A stretch of 26,579 nucleotides of DNA, from positions 1 through 26,579 of the forward strand of contig CAZGLR010000039.1 of NCBI GenBank assembly GCA_964526635.1. The letters run 5' to 3'. Shown here in pieces: positions 7,590 through 15,588 of the stretch. Position 1 is the stretch's first letter. Each line of letters starts with the position of its first letter. Origin of the DNA: CAZGLR01 sp964526635. Lineage in GTDB: Bacteria > Zixibacteria > MSB-5A5 > GN15 > JAAZOE01. Below the pieces are notes generated by a model, which was given only the letters and a program-made list of their open reading frames with translations, made no database searches and was not told the DNA's origin. The translations under genes and the position numbers were made by a program.

Positions 7590-7654
7590 CAGTGATGTTG
7601 TCAAAAAGATTATGTGTGTATAGATCTATTTCTACCAGTAGCTAAGGAGACACA

Positions 7655-8869
7655 ATGGCGGACCAACTCCCCAATACACCGAAACTGGATGAACTGGAGA
7701 AGGGAAAATGGCCCAGTTTTGTCAAAGAAGTAAAGCTGGCAGCGGCCAAGAGCCCGATGGCTCGAGATCTTCTCGGTGTCCTTGAGCGTTCCTATGAGGA
7801 GCGCATCGGCCATTGGAAACATGGCGGTATTGTTGGTGTGATGGGTTATGGTGGTGGTGTCATCGGGCGATATAGTGACGTGCCCGAGGAATTCCCCGGC
7901 ATTTCCCATTTCCATACCATTCGTATCAATCAGCCGGCGGGCTGGTTTTACACCTCGGAAGCGCTTCGTACGCTGTGCGATATCTGGGAAAAGTACGGTT
8001 CCGGATTGACCAATATGCATGGGTCGACCGGTGACATCGTGTTTCTTGGATGTCGGACAGAGGCGTTGGAACCGATATTTGAAGAACTGACCAAGGCCGG
8101 ATTTGATCTGGGCGGGTCCGGTTCGGATGTTCGGACCCCGAGTTGTTGCTGCGGTATGTCTCGCTGCGAATGGGCCTGCTATGACACCATGGCGTTGACC
8201 TATGACCTGACGATGACGTATCAGGACGAACTGCATCGCCCGGCCTTCCCGTACAAATTCAAATTCAAAATGTCCGGTTGTCCCAACGATTGTGTGGCTT
8301 CGGTGGCTCGTGCCGACATGTCGATCATCGGAACCTGGCGCGATGAAATCCAGATGAATCAGGATGAAGTCAGGAACTATGCCGAGAACGGCATGGACAT
8401 CTTCAATGATGTCGTGCTCAACTGCCCGGGTAAATGCATGAGCTGGGACGGCAAGGAACTCAAGATCGACAATCAGTATTGCCGCCATTGCATGCATTGT
8501 ATCAATGTCATGCCGAAAGCGCTGCGTCCGGGTAAAGACCGTGGTGCCTGCATCCTGCTGGGCGCCAAGGCCCCGATTATCGAGGGGGCGCTTTTGTCTT
8601 CGGTCCTGGTGCCGTTCATAAAGATCGAACCGCCCTATCAGGAAATCAAAGACATGGTCGAAAACATCTGGGATCTGTGGTGTGAAGAGGGCAAAAACCG
8701 CGAGCGCGTTGGTGAGTTCATTCAGCGCGTCGGCCTGGGCAATTTCCTTGAAGAAGTTGAAATTGAACCGGTGCCTGAGATGGTTGCCCATCCTCGTGAA
8801 AATCCCTATGTGTTCTATGAGGAATACTATGAAGAAGACGACGGCGAAGAAGAGGACGAAGAAGAATAG
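7655..8869 (+). CDS. dsrA: DsrA, dissimilatory sulfite reductase alpha subunit
   Basis: The catalytic subunit pair DsrAB reduces sulfite at a siroheme-[4Fe-4S] centre and loads sulfur on DsrC. This 404-residue protein has the coupled-cofactor cysteines SCCCGMSRCEWAC (C165-x5-C171) and SGCPNDC (C-x3-C). The inserted ferredoxin domain carries NCPGKCMSW and YCRHCMHCINVMPKAL. The C-terminal block GKNRERVGEFIQRVGLGNFLE is typical of reductive-type DsrA. Two oddities: a third consecutive cysteine where relatives usually have CCVG, and a highly acidic tail (about 12 Asp/Glu in the last 16 residues). ATG 7655 follows AAGGAG. It is the first gene of the dsr operon, 48 bases ahead of dsrB. Confidence 0.97.
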   Translation: MADQLPNTPKLDELEKGKWPSFVKEVKLAAAKSPMARDLLGVLERSYEERIGHWKHGGIVGVMGYGGGVIGRYSDVPEEFPGISHFHTIRINQPAGWFYTSEALRTLCDIWEKYGSGLTNMHGSTGDIVFLGCRTEALEPIFEELTKAGFDLGGSGSDVRTPSCCCGMSRCEWACYDTMALTYDLTMTYQDELHRPAFPYKFKFKMSGCPNDCVASVARADMSIIGTWRDEIQMNQDEVRNYAENGMDIFNDVVLNCPGKCMSWDGKELKIDNQYCRHCMHCINVMPKALRPGKDRGACILLGAKAPIIEGALLSSVLVPFIKIEPPYQEIKDMVENIWDLWCEEGKNRERVGEFIQRVGLGNFLEEVEIEPVPEMVAHPRENPYVFYEEYYEEDDGEEEDEEE

Positions 8870-8917
8870 CCGGTCGCCGTTAACCTTTGCACCATTTACG
8901 AGTAGAGGATAAAAGTC

Positions 8918-9988
8918 ATGGCAGATAGAGTAACCGATATAGGCCCGCCACATTATGACAAGTTTCTCCCGCCGATCATCAAGGCGAACTATGGCAAGTG
9001 GCTGTATCATGAAATTCTTAAACCGGGCGTGATGGTTCACGTCTCGGAAACCGGCGACAAACTCTTTACCGTGCGTGCCGGCTCTCCCCGTCTGGTCAGT
9101 ATCAACAAGATCCGTATGTTTGCCGATCTGGCCGACAAGTATTGCGATGGGTATCTCCGTTTCACCAGCCGTCATAATGTCGAGTTCCTGTTGAGCAAGC
9201 AGGAAAATATCGATCCCTTGATCAAGGACATCAACGCCCTCGGTCATCCGGTTGGTGGTGTGGGAAATGCCATTTCGAATATCGTTCACACGCAGGGCTG
9301 GGTGCACTGTCACTCGGCGGCGACCGATGCCTCCGGTATCGTCAAGGCGGTCATGGACGATCTCATCGAGTACTTCGAAGAAACCAAGCTGCCGGGCAAG
9401 ATTCGTATCGCCCTGGCCTGCTGTCTGAACATGTGCGGCGCGGTGCACTGCTCCGATATCGCGATTCTGGGTATTCACCGCCGCCCGCCGAAAGTCGATC
9501 ACACCAAAGTAAACAAGATGTGCGAAATCCCGAACGTGACTTCGTCGTGTCCGACCGCGGCCATCCGTCCGGCCAACGTCAACGGCAGCCCGTCGGTAGA
9601 AGTTATCGAAGAGCAATGCATGTTCTGCGCGAACTGCTACACGGTCTGTCCGGCGATGCCGCTGAACGATCCGCTCAACGATGGCGTCTCCATCTGGGTC
9701 GGTGGCAAGGTCTCCAACGCGCGGCATGAACCGATGTTTTCCAAGCTGGCGATACCGTTTTTGCCGAACAATCCGCCGCGCTGGCCGGAAGTTACGCAAG
9801 CCGTCCGCAGCATCGTCGAACTCTGGGCCGCCAATGCCCGCAGGTATGAGCGGATCGGTGAATGGATCGAGCGCATAGGCTGGCCGAAGTTCTTCAGGAT
9901 GGCTAACATCGAGTTCCAGAAGGAACATATCGATGACTTCAAACATGCCGGCCTTACTTATAAACGGTCCACCCACTTAACCTATTAA
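8918..9988 (+). CDS. dsrB: DsrB, dissimilatory sulfite reductase beta subunit
   Basis: The beta subunit of the siroheme sulfite reductase, 356 residues, the usual length. It shows the sulfite/siroheme region FTSRHNVEFLL, the cofactor motif ACCLNMCGAVHCSD (Cys168, Cys169, Cys173), then CEIPNVTSSCPTAAIRP. The ferredoxin insert reads CMFCANCYTVCPAMPL, followed by VGGKVSNARHEP and the C-terminal YERIGEWIERIGWPKFF. All expected cluster cysteines are present, so it should be functional with DsrA. ATG 8918 is preceded by AGAGGAT. The gene lies between dsrA and dsrD and is co-transcribed with them. Confidence 0.97.
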   Translation: MADRVTDIGPPHYDKFLPPIIKANYGKWLYHEILKPGVMVHVSETGDKLFTVRAGSPRLVSINKIRMFADLADKYCDGYLRFTSRHNVEFLLSKQENIDPLIKDINALGHPVGGVGNAISNIVHTQGWVHCHSAATDASGIVKAVMDDLIEYFEETKLPGKIRIALACCLNMCGAVHCSDIAILGIHRRPPKVDHTKVNKMCEIPNVTSSCPTAAIRPANVNGSPSVEVIEEQCMFCANCYTVCPAMPLNDPLNDGVSIWVGGKVSNARHEPMFSKLAIPFLPNNPPRWPEVTQAVRSIVELWAANARRYERIGEWIERIGWPKFFRMANIEFQKEHIDDFKHAGLTYKRSTHLTY

Positions 9989-9999
9989 GGGGGAATGAC

Positions 10000-10248
10000 G
10001 TGGCAAAATCTGTCGATGAAATAGCTGATGCCATGCTGAAGATGATTTCTGATGCACAAGGTGTCAAAAAACTCAAACCCGGTGATCTGACCAAGGCTAT
10101 GATCGCACACTATGGCGAGGATGAGGTCGATAAAAAGATCTGCAAAGCCGCCATTAAGGAACTGGTGAATTCCGGTCGTGCGGTCTATACCTATTTCGGC
10201 GGGTCCTTTCTGGAACTGCCGCACAGGGAAGGCGCCGCGAACGATTAA
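10000..10248 (+). CDS. dsrD: DsrD, DsrAB-associated small winged-helix protein
   Basis: An 82-residue protein directly after dsrB, with a GTG start and an AAGGGGG ribosome binding site 11 bases after the dsrB stop. The sequence fits the short winged-helix DsrD family: a helical N-terminus with LKPGDLTKAMIAHYGEDEVDKKICKAAIKELVNSG, and a C-terminal beta-wing AVYTYFGGSFLELPHREGAAND. In sulfate reducers DsrD is reported to stimulate DsrAB activity. It is mostly found in organisms running the pathway reductively, so its presence here is the best single argument for sulfite reduction. The N-terminal half is divergent; identification rests on size, position and the GGS wing. Confidence 0.85.
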   Translation: MAKSVDEIADAMLKMISDAQGVKKLKPGDLTKAMIAHYGEDEVDKKICKAAIKELVNSGRAVYTYFGGSFLELPHREGAAND

Positions 10249-10271
10249 TCGGTTGCGAGTGTAAATTACGC

Positions 10272-11714
10272 ATGACGACGAAGATCCCAAGAGTGGTAAT
10301 CGCCGGGCTCTCCGGTGATTCGGGTAAAACAACCGTGACGCTCAGCATCCTGGCCGCACTGCGGCAGCGAGGCCTCACGAGTGCTCCCTTCAAAAAGGGG
10401 CCCGATTACATCGATCCGGCCTGGCTCGGACAGGTATCCGGCGGTGTCTGCCGTAACCTTGATACCTGGCTGATTGCACCCGAGGTTATCACTCATACTT
10501 TTGCCACTCATGCGTCGCAGGCCGGGATTGCCGTTATCGAAGGTAATCGCGGTCTCTTTGACGGAAAAGACGTTGAAGGTTCACACAGTACTGCGGGGCT
10601 TGCACGACTACTGCAGGCCCCGGTAGTACTGGTAATTGACGCCACCAAAAGCACCAGGACCATTGCTGCCCTGGTGGCCGGCTGTCAGGGGTTTGAACCG
10701 GAAACGCAAATCGCCGGTGTTATTTTGAACAATGTCGCCGGCAAGCGTCATCGTGAAATTATTACCGAAGCGATAACGACCTATTGTCGTCTGCCGGTCC
10801 TGGGATGCCTTCCCAAACTCGGCAGAAAGGCCGAATTGATCCCGGGGCGCCACCTGGGGCTGGTTCCGCCCACTGAATTTTTTACTACCAATCATGTTAC
10901 CGATGAGTTGTTGTCTATTGCCGAAAATTATATAGATATCGACCGCATTATCGATATTGCCAATGCGGCGCCAGCCCTCAATGTCGCGGGCTCTCCCCGG
11001 CCGGAAATGCCGGCACCGGATGTCCGGATCGGCTATTTTTCCGATGAGGTCTTCACCTTTTATTACCCGGAAAATCTGGAAGCCCTTTCAACTCAGGGCG
11101 CCGAATTGGTGAAAATATCATCGCTGACCGCAGCGGCATTGCCAAACATAGATGCGCTGTACATCGGAGGCGGTTTCCCGGAGACCTTTGCCGTCCGCCT
11201 GGCCGAGAATACGGCGTTACTGATGGCTGTCAGGCAGGCCGCCGAGGCCGGACTACCAATTTATGCCGAATGCGGCGGTTTAATGTACCTGTGCCGTTCG
11301 CTGACCTGGCAGAACACTACGGTTCCTCTGGCCGGTGTCTTTGATATCGACATCGCGGTACAGGATAAACCTGCTGGCCACGGCTATGTGGAGGCCGCTG
11401 TCGATACGCCGAATCCATATTTTGCGCAGGGTGTCATTCTGCGCGGGCACGAGTTCCACTATTCGTCCCCCATGGGGGACGCTCCCGCCGGGTGTCTGGC
11501 CCTGTCTCCGGGACGCGGACTGGGTAATGGTCGCGATGGTCTCACGTTCAAGCGGACGATGGCCTGTTACACGCATCTCCATGCGTCAGGGACACCACAG
11601 TGGGCCGATGCGGTACTCGATAATGCGCGGGCGTATGCCAGTGAACGCAACCATACCGGAACCTGTCGCAATGGTCGCGGCCGGTCATCGGGAGCGTGTC
11701 TGGCGCTGCCGTAG
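10272..11714 (+). CDS. dsrN: DsrN, CbiA-like amidase (siroheme amidation)
   Basis: A 480-residue homologue of cobyrinic acid a,c-diamide synthase. It has an N-terminal ATP-binding domain with P-loop GLSGDSGKTT (about 12-21), KKGPDYIDPAW, and EGNRGLFDG. The C-terminal glutamine amidotransferase domain (from about 250) contains YIGGGFPE, the nucleophile region AECGGLMYLC, and the YTHLHASG histidine motif. Next to dsrABD it is best read as DsrN, proposed to make the siroheme amide of DsrAB. There are no other cobalamin-ring genes around it apart from the shared siroheme genes downstream. ATG 10272 lacks a strong ribosome binding site. The last 20 residues look unrelated to the family. Confidence 0.88.
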   Translation: MTTKIPRVVIAGLSGDSGKTTVTLSILAALRQRGLTSAPFKKGPDYIDPAWLGQVSGGVCRNLDTWLIAPEVITHTFATHASQAGIAVIEGNRGLFDGKDVEGSHSTAGLARLLQAPVVLVIDATKSTRTIAALVAGCQGFEPETQIAGVILNNVAGKRHREIITEAITTYCRLPVLGCLPKLGRKAELIPGRHLGLVPPTEFFTTNHVTDELLSIAENYIDIDRIIDIANAAPALNVAGSPRPEMPAPDVRIGYFSDEVFTFYYPENLEALSTQGAELVKISSLTAAALPNIDALYIGGGFPETFAVRLAENTALLMAVRQAAEAGLPIYAECGGLMYLCRSLTWQNTTVPLAGVFDIDIAVQDKPAGHGYVEAAVDTPNPYFAQGVILRGHEFHYSSPMGDAPAGCLALSPGRGLGNGRDGLTFKRTMACYTHLHASGTPQWADAVLDNARAYASERNHTGTCRNGRGRSSGACLALP

Positions 11715-11726
11715 AGAAAAGCTATA

Positions 11727-11743
11727 GCCGGACATAGTCCGGC
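11727..11743 (+). other. Intergenic hairpin between dsrN and dsrL
   Basis: GCCGGAC-ATA-GTCCGGC forms a perfect 7-bp stem with a 3-nt loop just after dsrN, without a following T run. It is more likely an mRNA processing or stability element than a terminator. The rest of the 145-base spacer shows no gene. Confidence 0.5.
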
Positions 11744-11859
11744 ATAAGAAACAATGATGTGACGTGAACTAAACCGCTGCCGTGGGAAGACGGGGGTGAC
11801 TCGCATGTCGCCATCGATCTGATACGACAGTAGATACATTCGAGCGAAAGAGTATCACC

Positions 11860-13548
11860 ATGGCGAAATTAGTCAAGAAGAAAAAGAAATCAGGGTTGCG
11901 GGGCGGTGGCTTCTCATCGTCATCCAGCGGCTCCGGTCGCATTACGACATCGTTGCGTCCGAAGCACGTGCCCAAAAAGCCGCCGTGCGGTCACAACTGC
12001 CCCAATCATAACCAGATTCGCAAGGCACTGATGACTGTTCAGCAGGCCGAGAAATACGAAAAATCCACGGAGCAGGCCTTTGAAGAAGCCGCGCTCATTT
12101 TCCTGGAAACAACACCGTTCCCAGCCACTTGCGGGCGCGTCTGTCCGCATCCGTGCGAAACCGATTGCAATCGCAAGGCGCTGGAAGCCCCGGTGGCAAT
12201 CAATGCCTTTGAGCGTTATCTGGGTGATTTAGCCTTGAAGAAGAAACTGAAACCGCCGATGCTGACTGATGAAAAACGATCGGAAAAGATCGCTATTATC
12301 GGTTCCGGCCCGGCCGGTCTCTCCTGCGCGTATCATCTGGCCCGCCGCGGTTACCCGGTGACGGTTTACGAGGCCTTTCCGAAAACCGGCGGAATGCTCC
12401 GCTACGGTATCCCCGATTATCGGCTGCCGCAGAATGTGCTCGATGCTGAAGTACAGCGTATCGCCGATCTCGGTGTCGAAATCAAGACCAACACAATTGT
12501 CGGCAAAGACATTCAGATGGAACAACTGCGATCAGAATACAAGGCTGTCTTTGTCAGTCTGGGCGCCCACAAGGGCCGCCTGCTGCGTCTTGAAGGTGAA
12601 GACGCCGACAATATCTGGACCGGGACCGACTTCTTGCATCGCATCAATGCCGGCGAGACAGTCGAGGTCGGTGATCAGGTGGTGGTTATCGGCGGCGGTG
12701 ATACCGCTGTTGACGCGGCCCGTGTCTCGCGCCGTCTTGGCGCCAAAGTGACGATTCTTTATCGACGGACGCGCGAAGAGATGCCGGCCATCGACGAAGA
12801 AATCGAGGGCGCGCTGGAAGAAGACGTGACTATTGAATACCTGGCCGCTCCGCTGTCGTTAAATCGCAACAATGGCACCGCGACCAGCATGGTCTGTCAG
12901 CGGATGGAACTGGGTGAGCCGGATACTTCCGGACGGCGCCGTCCTGTCCCCATCGAGGGCGACACCTATGAACTCGAATTCAGCACCCTGATCGCCGCGA
13001 TCAGTCAGGAACCCAATTTTGCCGGCTTTGACGAGCTGATCGAGGGCCGTGACTGGATCAAGATCGACCAGGACAACAAGACCAAACTCGACGATGTGTA
13101 TGCCGGCGGCGACAATATCAACCTGGATATTGCCATTACCGCCATTGCCCACGGTCGTGTTGCGGCCGAGGCGATCGACGCCAATATCAAGGGCGAAACA
13201 CGCACAGTCGAAGACAAGCCGCTGATTACCCATGACAAGATGTTCCTGACGCATTATGCCAAGCTGGAGCGCACCCCGGTGTCGCAACTGGCGGCGGAAG
13301 AACGGCTTGATCGCATGGATAAGGAAATTGTCACAACCTGGTCGCAGGAGTTGGCGACAGCCGAAGCCAATCGCTGCATGAGCTGCGGCCAGTGCTTCGA
13401 TTGCGGTAACTGCTGGAGTTATTGCCAGGATAATGCTATCACCAAGCCGCTGAAAACGGGCGAGGATTACGGCTTCAAGCTGGAATTCTGTATCGGTTGC
13501 AAGAAATGCGCCGAGGTCTGCCCGTGCGGTTACATTGAAATGCATTAA
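11860..13548 (+). CDS. dsrL: DsrL, iron-sulfur flavoprotein NAD(P)H oxidoreductase (GltD-like)
   Basis: A 562-residue protein. After a basic, Ser/Gly-rich N-terminus it has the GltD-type cluster cysteines (CGHNCPNHNQI and CGRVCPHPCETDC), FAD binding (IIGSGPAGLSCAYHLARRG, about 145-163), NAD(P)H binding (VVIGGGDTAVDAARVSRRLG, about 275) followed by LYRRTREEMPA, and a C-terminal ferredoxin region with CMSCGQCFDCGNCWSYC and CIGCKKCAEVCPCG. DsrL links NAD(P)H with DsrAB. It was first known from sulfur oxidisers, but some dsrD-containing organisms carry a second type. The YRR-type loop is often NADPH-favouring in GltD relatives; that is inference. It is shorter than the roughly 650-residue oxidiser form. 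A general GltD-like enzyme is the alternative, but placement between dsrN and dsrC argues for DsrL. Confidence 0.85.
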   Translation: MAKLVKKKKKSGLRGGGFSSSSSGSGRITTSLRPKHVPKKPPCGHNCPNHNQIRKALMTVQQAEKYEKSTEQAFEEAALIFLETTPFPATCGRVCPHPCETDCNRKALEAPVAINAFERYLGDLALKKKLKPPMLTDEKRSEKIAIIGSGPAGLSCAYHLARRGYPVTVYEAFPKTGGMLRYGIPDYRLPQNVLDAEVQRIADLGVEIKTNTIVGKDIQMEQLRSEYKAVFVSLGAHKGRLLRLEGEDADNIWTGTDFLHRINAGETVEVGDQVVVIGGGDTAVDAARVSRRLGAKVTILYRRTREEMPAIDEEIEGALEEDVTIEYLAAPLSLNRNNGTATSMVCQRMELGEPDTSGRRRPVPIEGDTYELEFSTLIAAISQEPNFAGFDELIEGRDWIKIDQDNKTKLDDVYAGGDNINLDIAITAIAHGRVAAEAIDANIKGETRTVEDKPLITHDKMFLTHYAKLERTPVSQLAAEERLDRMDKEIVTTWSQELATAEANRCMSCGQCFDCGNCWSYCQDNAITKPLKTGEDYGFKLEFCIGCKKCAEVCPCGYIEMH

Positions 13549-13606
13549 TGGTGTAAATAGACGAAAGACCACAAGTATACAAAAACATCCCGAAGGAGGA
13601 TTTGAA

Positions 13607-13924
13607 ATGCCGTCACTCGAATGGGAAGACGTCAATATTGAGGTTGATGAGGATGGATTCATGGAAGATCCCGAACAGTGGAACGAACGCGTCGCCCTGG
13701 CCCTGGCCAGTACCGAAGGCGTGAACGATCTGACCGAGGATCACTGGAAACTGGTGCACTATCTTCGCGAATACTATGCCAAGTATGGTATCGCCCCGAT
13801 GATTCGGAAACTCTGTAAAGAGACCGGTTTCCCGCTGAAGCGAATCTATGAATTGTTCCCGTCGGGACCGGCCAAAGGCGCCTGCAAGGTTGCCGGCCTG
13901 GCCAAACCGACCGGTTGTGTCTAA
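13607..13924 (+). CDS. dsrC: DsrC, sulfur-carrier co-substrate of DsrAB
   Basis: A 105-residue TusE/DsrC-family protein. Both redox cysteines are present on the flexible C-terminal arm: Cys93 and the penultimate Cys104, with the KVAGLAKPTG spacer between them. This is the hallmark of true DsrC rather than TusE or RspA types. It receives the sulfur from sulfite at DsrAB as a trisulfide, and the trisulfide is then reduced, probably by DsrMKJOP. ATG 13607 has AGGAGG seven bases upstream. The open frame extends further upstream to 13535, but that would overlap the dsrL stop and ignores this ribosome binding site. A strong hairpin follows. Confidence 0.96.
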   Translation: MPSLEWEDVNIEVDEDGFMEDPEQWNERVALALASTEGVNDLTEDHWKLVHYLREYYAKYGIAPMIRKLCKETGFPLKRIYELFPSGPAKGACKVAGLAKPTGCV

Positions 13925-13945
13925 ACACAATGCTGTTTTCGCCAG

Positions 13946-13977
13946 GGGTCCCGTATGGGTATGCGCCATCGGGACCC
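13946..13977 (+). terminator. Strong hairpin after dsrC (possible terminator or processing site)
   Basis: GGGTCCCG (13946-13953) pairs perfectly with CGGGACCC (13970-13977), and ATGG / CCAT extends the stem inside. Only a weak T-containing stretch follows. It separates dsrC from the dsrMKJOP block and may reduce read-through or stabilise the dsrC end of the mRNA. Abundant dsrC message relative to its neighbours would fit. Confidence 0.55.
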
Positions 13978-14017
13978 GTGGTTTATGTGCCCTAACGCAT
14001 CATCAGGATCGAACACA

Positions 14018-14557
14018 ATGTTGCGGGAAAGTTTACAGCAAAAGAGAGGTGACATTCTCAAGCAGTGGTTTGCGTTGATCTGCGAGTCCTATTCTCCCGA
14101 CGCCGCCCGCTTCATGAAACGCGAAAGCGACCGTTTCGCCAATCCCGCCGGATCCAATATCTACCAATCAATTCACACATTATTCGATCAATTATGTGAG
14201 GATGCCGACCCCCGGGCGCTGGGTGAGGCCGGAGAGATGATGATCAAGCTCCGGGCTGTCCAGGATTTTACGCCATCGGAAGCTGTCGGTATTATTTTTG
14301 TTCTCAAGGATGTTCTGCGGAATGTCCTGAAACAGCAGCTATCATCACCGGAATGTATGTCCGAATATCTGGATTTTGAATCCCGCATCGACCGGGCCGC
14401 CCTGGCGGCCTTTGATCTCTACATGGTCAATCGGGAATCATTATTTCAAATCAAGCTTAGGGAAGCCAAGAATCGTATCGCACGGGTATATCAGCGGCCG
14501 TCGGATACGATACAAGTCGACAAACCATCCTCAGGACGAGGTTCATCAGATGAATAA
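14018..14557 (+). CDS. RsbRD N-terminal-domain-like protein, dsrM-linked
   Basis: A 179-residue soluble helical protein. It resembles the RsbRD/RsbR N-terminal globin-like sensory domain: LKQWFALICESY, a DRFANPAG motif, IKLRAVQDFTPSEAVGIIFVLKDV, then RIDRAALAAFDLYMVNRESLFQIKLREAKNRI. There is no STAS or kinase domain. I chose ATG 14018 (AGGATCG upstream) over 13955, which sits inside the hairpin after dsrC. It lies 36 bases ahead of dsrM, and similar proteins occur upstream of dsrM in other sulfate reducers. It could sense or regulate the DsrMKJOP complex, but no biochemical role is established to my knowledge. Confidence 0.75.
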   Translation: MLRESLQQKRGDILKQWFALICESYSPDAARFMKRESDRFANPAGSNIYQSIHTLFDQLCEDADPRALGEAGEMMIKLRAVQDFTPSEAVGIIFVLKDVLRNVLKQQLSSPECMSEYLDFESRIDRAALAAFDLYMVNRESLFQIKLREAKNRIARVYQRPSDTIQVDKPSSGRGSSDE

Positions 14558-14593
14558 AGCGATGCGCAATTTTGCCGAAGGAGGTACTGGCCG

Positions 14594-15586
14594 ATGAGTG
14601 CATTACAGGCGTTTGTAGCAGTCGGTCTTTTGATCGTGATCGCCCTGCTCGGCGCCGGCGCCGGCGGGTTGCATTACCTGTTCGGTGTAATCATTCCATA
14701 TGTGGCAATAGCCCTCTTCTTGGTCGGAGTGATTTACAAGGTCGTCTCCTGGGCGTCCTCACCGGTGCCATTTCGTATTACCACCACCTGCGGACAGCAG
14801 AAATCTCTCCCCTGGATCAGGCAGGAGCGCTTCGAAAGCCCGCACACCTTCTGGCAGGTCATCGGCCGGATGTTTCTTGAGATCTTCCTCTTCCGGTCAT
14901 TGTTCCGGAATACCAAGATGAGCCTCAAGGACGGTCCCCGGGTCGTCTATGGCGCCAATCAATGGCTCTGGGTATTCGGCCTGATGTTCCACTACTCGTT
15001 CCTGATAATCTTCCTGCGCCATTTCAAGTTCTTCGCCGAACCGGTGCCGGGCATAGTCAACAGCCTCTGGGCGCTCGATGGTTTCTTTCAGATCGGGGTG
15101 CCGGCGCTTCTGCTTTCGGATATCATGCTTCTGCTTGCGATCACCTACCTTTTCCTGCGCCGGGTTATGCTCCCCCAGATTCGGTATATGTCGATGCTGG
15201 CCGATTTTTTCCCGCTGGTACTGATTTTCGGTATTGCCACATCGGGACTGTGCATGCGCCATTTTGAAAAAACCGACATTGTGGCGGTCAAAGAACTGGG
15301 CATGGGACTCTTGAGCCTTAATCCGGTTGTTCCGGATGGCCTGGGCGCCACGTTTTTCATCCACCTGTTTCTGGTCATGACACTGATTGCCTATTTCCCC
15401 TTTTCGAAATTGATGCATATGGCCGGGATATTTATGAGCCCGACCCGCAATCTGGCCAACAACAACCGTGCGAAACGGCATATCAATCCGTGGGACTATC
15501 CGGTTAAAACCCACTCCTATGAGGAATGGGAGGAAGAATTCCACGATGTCATGAAAGACGCCGGTATGCCACTGGAGAAGGAGTAA
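14594..15586 (+). CDS. dsrM: DsrM, cytochrome b subunit of DsrMKJOP
   Basis: A 330-residue membrane protein related to the NarI/HdrE diheme cytochromes b. Hydrophobic segments lie at about residues 5-50, 115-145, 155-200 and 210-275, with several membrane-embedded histidines (for example LMFHYSFLIIFLRHFKFF, CMRHFEK, FFIHLFLVMTL). It should exchange electrons between menaquinone and the DsrK catalytic subunit. The C-terminal tail (NPWDYPVKTHSYEEWEEEF) is the usual cytoplasmic end that meets DsrK. ATG 14594 is preceded by AAGGAGG nine bases upstream. dsrK follows after two bases. Confidence 0.95.
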   Translation: MSALQAFVAVGLLIVIALLGAGAGGLHYLFGVIIPYVAIALFLVGVIYKVVSWASSPVPFRITTTCGQQKSLPWIRQERFESPHTFWQVIGRMFLEIFLFRSLFRNTKMSLKDGPRVVYGANQWLWVFGLMFHYSFLIIFLRHFKFFAEPVPGIVNSLWALDGFFQIGVPALLLSDIMLLLAITYLFLRRVMLPQIRYMSMLADFFPLVLIFGIATSGLCMRHFEKTDIVAVKELGMGLLSLNPVVPDGLGATFFIHLFLVMTLIAYFPFSKLMHMAGIFMSPTRNLANNNRAKRHINPWDYPVKTHSYEEWEEEFHDVMKDAGMPLEKE

Positions 15587-15588
15587 TC

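Noticed and set aside
7610..9976. A very long open frame on the minus strand opposite dsrA and dsrB (788 codons)
   Set aside because: It is the antisense shadow of two clearly conserved genes. Its translation has no family pattern, no ribosome binding site, and arises from the codon bias of dsrA/dsrB.
9995..9999. ATG just before the GTG start of dsrD
   Set aside because: It is in a different frame from dsrD and gives no meaningful product; the GTG at 10000 preserves the full DsrD-like sequence.
14376..14597. Small plus-strand frame between the RsbRD-like gene and dsrM, ending in MNKAMRNFAEGGTGR
   Set aside because: It overlaps both neighbours, and its last codons are the dsrM ribosome binding site region. 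No independent coding evidence.
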